64,000 bases of DNA from Allomuricauda sp. ARW1Y1. GTDB lineage: Bacteria; Bacteroidota; Bacteroidia; Flavobacteriales; Flavobacteriaceae. The translations under genes were made by a program, and so were the position numbers. The notes under the pieces were generated by a model. That model saw nothing but the letters and a program-made list of their open reading frames with translations. It was not told the DNA's origin and did not search any database. The DNA lies in contig NZ_JACBZU010000001.1 in assembly GCF_013407935.1 (NCBI RefSeq), forward strand, positions 1 through 64,000. Direction: 5' to 3'. Shown here piece after piece: positions 59,976 to 64,000 of this stretch; position 1 is the first letter of the stretch, and the number at the start of each line of letters is the position of its first letter.

Positions 59976-61844
59976 TCAAGGCAACTGAAAAATAAAGGAT
60001 TCCAAGGGTTCGAGCTGCACTTGAACCTGACCTTGACCATTCTTCACTTCCAATTGCGGTTGTGTTTGTTGATACAGCATTTCTGTTAAAGGATACGTTC
60101 CATCGGTCAACTTCCATTTCGCAATCACGTCTTCCGGCACCTTCAGGTCAAGGGAATAGCTTTTTTCTGCATCAAAATTGGACAGGACAATCAGCTTTTC
60201 ATTTTCGGTCCATCGCACATAGGATAACACTCGGTGATCATAGCCTTCGGTGTGGTCCTTATTGTAAAAATGGATTTCTTGATACGCTCCCATCAAGGCT
60301 TCACTATTGATGGTGAAGTTTAAGAGTCGCTTATAAAAATCGCGTAAATCCTTTTCTTCTTCGGATAATTGGCCACCATCAAACTTTTTATCATTAACCC
60401 AACGTTGATGATGAGGCACTCCAATATAATCGAATATCGAAGTCCGTGATGGTTTTCCAAAACCTGCATCTTCCGCCCCGGGCTCTCCCACTTCCTGACC
60501 AAAATAGATCATGGTAGGAGATGTACTGATGGTAGCGGAAACCACCATGGCAGGTTTGCCCAATTGAGCATTTCCAGCAAACTCAGGACTTGCAATACGT
60601 TGCTCATCATGGTTTTCCAGAAAATGGAGCATGTGGTGCTCTATGTCTGCCATTCCTTTTTGGACCACGGGAATATGGTCGGTCCAACCGTAGCCTTTCA
60701 TAATGTGTTTGATGCTATCGTACAGTTCTACCTTGTCGTAGAGATAATCCATTTTTCCCTTGTGGATATAATCTCGGTACAATTGGGGATTGTAGACTTC
60801 GGCCAAGAGAAAGGCATCAGGATTTTTCATTTTGATATTGGAATTGAGATAGCTCCAAAATTCCACGGGTACCATCTCGGCCATATCAAACCGGAACCCG
60901 TCTACACCAAAGTCCAACCAATATTGGGTGATGTCCTTAAACTTGTACCACGAATCGGGCAGGGCCTTATCCTTCCAAAATTCGTAATGTTCCTTATAAT
61001 CTTTTTGACGGTATTCTTCGGGCAGTTCCTCAAAGTCTTTGGTTCCGTCCGGACGTACGCCATAATTGATTTTTACAGTTTCGTACCAATCATTAAAATG
61101 GGGCCGGGCCAAGCGCGAGCCATTTCCGGTCCATTTGGCAGGAACCTCTTCAAATTTGGCATCGGCCAACCGATGTGCATTACCGCCCAATGGCAGGTAC
61201 CCATCTTGCCATTCGGGCACTTGGAAAGCTTCGCCGGGGATATAGTAAAAATTGTTGTTTTTATCGTAGGCTTTGGAGGTATCGTCCGAAGCCCCAAAAT
61301 CTTCCACACCTTCGGGATTGGTCAACCCTTCGTAGTTTCTGGCTACATGGTTGGGCACAATATCGATAATCACTTTCATCCCCGCATTGTGCGTACGCTG
61401 AACCAGCGCCTTGAACTCTTCCAGTCTTTTTGAAGGATCAATAGCCAAATCGGGATTCACATTATAATAATCTTTTACCGCATAAGGGGATCCTGCCCTT
61501 CCCTTGACAACATCAGGATCATCATTGGAAATGCCGTATGCAGTATAATCACGGATAACAGCATGGTGAGGCACACCGGTATACCAGATATGGGTAATCC
61601 CCAAATCCTTTATTTCGGTCAGGGCTTCGGTGGTAAAGTCGGCAAACTTGCCCACACCGTTTTCTTCAATGGTTCCCCAAGGTTTGTTATTCGTATTGGT
61701 ATTGCCGAACAATCGGGTAAATACTTGGTAGACTACTTCTTTCTTCTTCATGGTCGGGACTGTCGGTTTTTGACTGGGTTCTTCTTTGCACGCAGATAGG
61801 ATGGTCAGGATAGTCAGAAAAATAAGGGTCTGTTTTGCATTCAT
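59976..61844 (-). CDS. GH13 alpha-amylase-family lipoprotein
   Basis: The start at 61844 (MNAKQTLIFLTILTILSAC) provides a lipoprotein signal; the longer frame adds 15 residues. The protein is about 622 residues with the four GH13 regions: DIVPNHVARNY, GFRFDMAEM (nucleophile Asp), LLAEVYNP (acid/base Glu) and FLENHDEQR. A C-terminal all-beta domain ends VQLEPLESFIFQL. It would hydrolyse alpha-1,4-glucans or maltodextrins at the outer-membrane or periplasmic face. Beside it are a LacI regulator (26 bp) and a divergent susC, so it is part of a starch/maltodextrin locus continuing to the right of the window. Confidence 0.92.
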   Translation of the reverse strand: MNAKQTLIFLTILTILSACKEEPSQKPTVPTMKKKEVVYQVFTRLFGNTNTNNKPWGTIEENGVGKFADFTTEALTEIKDLGITHIWYTGVPHHAVIRDYTAYGISNDDPDVVKGRAGSPYAVKDYYNVNPDLAIDPSKRLEEFKALVQRTHNAGMKVIIDIVPNHVARNYEGLTNPEGVEDFGASDDTSKAYDKNNNFYYIPGEAFQVPEWQDGYLPLGGNAHRLADAKFEEVPAKWTGNGSRLARPHFNDWYETVKINYGVRPDGTKDFEELPEEYRQKDYKEHYEFWKDKALPDSWYKFKDITQYWLDFGVDGFRFDMAEMVPVEFWSYLNSNIKMKNPDAFLLAEVYNPQLYRDYIHKGKMDYLYDKVELYDSIKHIMKGYGWTDHIPVVQKGMADIEHHMLHFLENHDEQRIASPEFAGNAQLGKPAMVVSATISTSPTMIYFGQEVGEPGAEDAGFGKPSRTSIFDYIGVPHHQRWVNDKKFDGGQLSEEEKDLRDFYKRLLNFTINSEALMGAYQEIHFYNKDHTEGYDHRVLSYVRWTENEKLIVLSNFDAEKSYSLDLKVPEDVIAKWKLTDGTYPLTEMLYQQTQPQLEVKNGQGQVQVQLEPLESFIFQLP

Positions 61845-61869
61845 ACCATCTGAAGCTAGGTTATGCGAC

Positions 61870-62889
61870 TTAATGTGCAATGGAATCACGGATTACCAAT
61901 GTGGGTTCCAATATTTTGGTCTGATAGGTCTCTTCCTCCGCTTCGCTTTCTACCTTATCGATCAACATTTGGGCAGAAACCTCTCCCATTTTTTCACCAT
62001 GCTGCGCCACCACGGTGAGGCTGGGGTTGGCATATTTGGACAAAACGCCATCGGTAAACCCGATAAAGGCGATATCCTCGGGAATACGCAATCCTTTTTG
62101 CTGCACCAATCGCATACTGTACACGGCAAATATTTCATTTACACAGAGCACGGCATCCGGGTTTTTGGTATTTAAAAAGTTTTTGATGGCCTGTTCATCC
62201 ATTTCCATGGAGGGCATTTTTAAGATCATGGATTCATCCGCCTCCAATTCACTGTCCTGCAAGGCCTTCCAATAGCCTTTGGTCCTTGCCTTGCTTACGC
62301 TCAAGTAGTCGTCGGTAGTAATCAGGGCGATACGTTTTTTGCCTTGGGATATAAATTTGTTGGTGGCTTGGTAAGCCCCTAGCTCATCGTCGATAATCAC
62401 CTTATCACATTCCACTTCATGAGTGATCCTATCAAACAATACCACAGGAATACCTTGCTCGGTGACTTCCTTTAAGTGGTTGTAATCCCCTTTTTCCTGT
62501 GTTTGGGAAGAGAGCGACATGATAAAGCCATCGATACTGCCATTGGCCAACATTTCCATATTGATGACCTCCTTATCAAAAGATTCTTCGGACAAACAAA
62601 CAATCACGTTGTAGCCCCGTGCATTGGCGTATTTTTCGATTCCACGAATAACTGTGGTAAAGAAATGATGTACAATATCGGGGATAACCACACCAATGTT
62701 TTTGGTACGCTTGTTTTTAAGACTTATGGCTATGTTATTGGGCTTGTAATTGTAGAGTTTGGCAAAGGCCTGTACCTTTTCCTTGGTATCCCTGCTGATT
62801 TCCTCACTGTTCTTCAATGCTTTGGATACCGTGGAAATGGACACCTCGAGTTCTCTGGCTATATCTTTAAGGGTAATCTTTGCTTTCAA
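61870..62889 (-). CDS. LacI-family transcriptional regulator
   Basis: The 339-residue protein begins with the LacI helix-turn-helix (TLKDIARELEVSISTVSKAL) and hinge, followed by a periplasmic-binding-protein-like sugar domain (VVIPDIVHHFF, ALITTDDYLSVSKA, IAFIGFTDG). It probably represses or activates the alpha-glucan genes in response to maltose or a derivative. It is 26 bp upstream of the GH13 gene, same strand, and divergent from susC. A near-palindromic ACGAAACCGTTTTCGT in front of susC is a probable binding site. Confidence 0.92.
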   Translation of the reverse strand: MKAKITLKDIARELEVSISTVSKALKNSEEISRDTKEKVQAFAKLYNYKPNNIAISLKNKRTKNIGVVIPDIVHHFFTTVIRGIEKYANARGYNVIVCLSEESFDKEVINMEMLANGSIDGFIMSLSSQTQEKGDYNHLKEVTEQGIPVVLFDRITHEVECDKVIIDDELGAYQATNKFISQGKKRIALITTDDYLSVSKARTKGYWKALQDSELEADESMILKMPSMEMDEQAIKNFLNTKNPDAVLCVNEIFAVYSMRLVQQKGLRIPEDIAFIGFTDGVLSKYANPSLTVVAQHGEKMGEVSAQMLIDKVESEAEEETYQTKILEPTLVIRDSIAH

Positions 62890-63117
62890 TGACCTAATTA
62901 TTTAAACGGAGCTTGACAATCCGCGCGTGAAAATTACTCATTTATGCTTCAAGAGCGTACAGAAATGGTACTTTTTTAACACAATGGACACAATTCAATA
63001 AGGACCCCAATTCCATTTAAAATCCTTACCAAAGGATAAAATTGTTATATTAGGGCCAATATTGCTATATTCACAATCCCCACTGCTTTAATTGGGAATG
63101 CAGCAAACAGGTTGATT

Positions 63118-63125
63118 TAAATTTG
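63118..63125 (+). promoter_or_regulatory. Bacteroidota -7 promoter element (TAAATTTG) for susC
   Basis: An exact TAnnTTTG lies 139 bp upstream of the susC start, with TTG at 63092-63094 as a possible -33 element (23-bp spacer). The whole gap from 62890 to 63264 is non-coding, AT-rich and contains this element, the operator at 63155 and a T-rich stretch near 63206. Confidence 0.5.
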
Positions 63126-63154
63126 TCGATTTAACACATTATAAAGTTATGAAC

Positions 63155-63170
63155 ACGAAACCGTTTTCGT
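63155..63170. promoter_or_regulatory. Candidate LacI-type operator
   Basis: ACGAAACCGTTTTCGT reads the same on both strands at 14 of 16 positions, with a central CG, which is typical of LacI-family operators. It lies 30 bp downstream of the -7 element and 95 bp before the susC start, where a repressor would block transcription. The LacI gene is adjacent. Confidence 0.6.
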
Positions 63171-63264
63171 TGTCTTTTACGATATGCTTAAATTTACATT
63201 AACCTTTTTTTTATATATGTTTAACACTTGAATTAAAATTAACTAAACTTAAATCTAATTATTT

Positions 63265-64000
63265 ATGAAGATTACGCTACTACGAAGCTTTTTGATGCTC
63301 GGGGCATTTTTATGCTTTGGGTTGGTGAAGGCTCAAACAGTATCAGGTACCGTTTCTGATGCAAACGGACCGTTGCCAGGGGCAAGCGTATTGGTAAAAG
63401 GGACTACCAATGGTACGCAGACCGATTTTGACGGTAATTACACCCTTAACGATGTGGGAGAGGATGCTACGATAGTGTTTAGCTACATTGGTTTCCAAAC
63501 CCAAGAGATTGCCGTAAATGGTCAATCTACCATTAATGTGACCTTGACCGAAGATGCGCAAGCTTTGGACGAAGTGGTAATCATTGGTTACGGCCAAACC
63601 ACGGTCAAGGATGCGACCGGTGCGGTTGCTGCGGTAACTTCCGAAGAATTCAACGGAGGTGTGATCGCATCCCCAGAACAGTTGATTCAAGGTAAAACCG
63701 CGGGTGTACAGATTACACAGGCCAGTGGTGAACCTGGTGCCGGGGTTAATCTTAGGATTAGGGGTTCCAACTCCATTCGTTCCAACAATAATCCGCTTTT
63801 CGTAGTGGACGGTATTCCACTTTCAGGGGAGTCAACAACTCCTTCCGGTGGTGACGTAATCAACGGTAGCAACGCTACAAGAAACCCATTGAACTTTATC
63901 AACCCGAACGATATCGAGAGCATGTCCATTTTGAAGGATGCTTCCGCTACGGCCATTTTACGGTTCCCGTGGTGCAAACGGTGTTGTAATCATTACCACT
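63265..64000 (+). CDS. SusC/RagA TonB-linked outer-membrane protein, partial, with apparent frameshift
   Basis: The ATG at 63265 gives a signal peptide (LMLGAFLCFGLVKAQ), a carboxypeptidase-regulatory-like domain (residues 24-100, GTVSDANGPLPGASVLVKG), the DEVVIIGYG link, and the TonB-dependent plug domain (PEQLIQGKTAGVQI, LRIRGSNSIRSNNNPLFVVDG). The hallmark ILKDASATAI is followed in all family members by YGSRGANGVV, but here the frame changes to other residues. Dropping one T from the TTTT at 63956-63959 restores the family sequence exactly to the window end. The gene is cut at 64000. It would import maltodextrins together with a SusD partner expected to the right. Confidence 0.88.
   Translation, partial: MKITLLRSFLMLGAFLCFGLVKAQTVSGTVSDANGPLPGASVLVKGTTNGTQTDFDGNYTLNDVGEDATIVFSYIGFQTQEIAVNGQSTINVTLTEDAQALDEVVIIGYGQTTVKDATGAVAAVTSEEFNGGVIASPEQLIQGKTAGVQITQASGEPGAGVNLRIRGSNSIRSNNNPLFVVDGIPLSGESTTPSGGDVINGSNATRNPLNFINPNDIESMSILKDASATAILRFPWCKRCCNHYH
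63956..63959 (+). other. Apparent one-base insertion in susC
   Basis: Where family members read gcc-att-tac-ggt (A-I-Y-G), the window has GCCATTTTACGG, one T too many. After this point the original reading frame encodes unrelated residues (LRFPWCKRC), while the -1 corrected frame reads YGSRGANGVVIITT. A sequencing or assembly slip in the T-run is possible, as is a true inactivating or phase-variable change. Confidence 0.85.

Noticed and set aside
60564-61433. Plus-strand frame of 289 codons opposite the GH13 gene
   Set aside because: The minus strand carries all four GH13 motifs; the plus frame is a shadow.

Overview
This window looks like chromosomal DNA of a marine-type member of the Flavobacteriaceae (Bacteroidota), probably near Muricauda/Allomuricauda; the genus is inference from gene content and remembered synteny. 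Signs of the phylum are a SusC/RagA-type TonB-linked porin, a type IX secretion C-terminal domain, two DUF5916 outer-membrane-associated proteins, the carbamoyltransferase variant of the Bacteroidota arginine pathway, a mevalonate pathway, and -7 promoter elements of the form TAnnTTTG (exact copies at 10588, 20520, 26641, 45551 and 63118).

Layout. 1-2.1 kb is a small AT-rich stretch with a parvulin-like lipoprotein/exported protein, an HNH nuclease and a small XRE repressor whose start codon lies inside a palindrome. 2.1-11.9 kb holds a cupin, a DUF5916 protein, two AraC regulators, a degenerate SRAP protein, a DUF1328/acidic lipoprotein/cardiolipin synthase envelope group, an outer-membrane barrel and an HExxH protein. 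11.9-17.9 kb holds a GH3-type adenylating enzyme, small proteins, an unusual pyruvate-kinase-like protein and a GH32 lipoprotein. 18.0-20.5 kb is a tightly overlapping arsenosugar-type operon (glycosyltransferase, purine nucleoside phosphorylase, ArsM-like methyltransferase), possibly preceded by a 44-codon ORF. 21.4-30.2 kb has a GH113-like lipoprotein, then a flavoprotein plus polytopic Fe-S protein, then three glycosyltransferases (DPM1-like, cellulose-synthase-like, GT-C).

30.2-40.5 kb is the arginine locus: a 27-codon leader ORF ending in four consecutive Arg codons, then GNAT acyltransferase, argG, argC, proC, argD, argF', an SDR, argB, argE, argH. Every gap longer than about 25 bp inside this locus is filled by a dispersed hairpin-forming repeat. 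40.5-50.3 kb holds an M1 peptidase, a T9SS cargo protein, a DUF5694 protein, a second DUF5916 protein, a small unknown protein flanked by two arrays of three 21-bp repeats, and an erythromycin-esterase-like protein. 50.4-54.4 kb is the isoprenoid/ether-lipid group (RluB-type synthase, UbiA prenyltransferase, mevalonate kinase, diphosphomevalonate decarboxylase). 54.5-59.9 kb has TspO, DUF1697, glpK-glpF, a YhiN-type flavoprotein and a glycerophosphodiesterase. 60.0-64.0 kb is one edge of an alpha-glucan utilization locus: GH13 lipoprotein, LacI regulator, and a divergent susC with a LacI-type operator in front; susC carries an apparent one-base insertion just before the window ends.

The most interesting items are the Arg-rich leader ORF in front of the arg locus, the paired 21-bp-period repeat arrays, the SRAP-fold protein lacking its catalytic residues, the pyruvate-kinase-like protein with an N-terminal extension, and the uncharacterised Fe-S/flavoprotein plus glycosyltransferase neighbourhood. 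No rRNA, tRNA, CRISPR array or insertion sequence was recognised.
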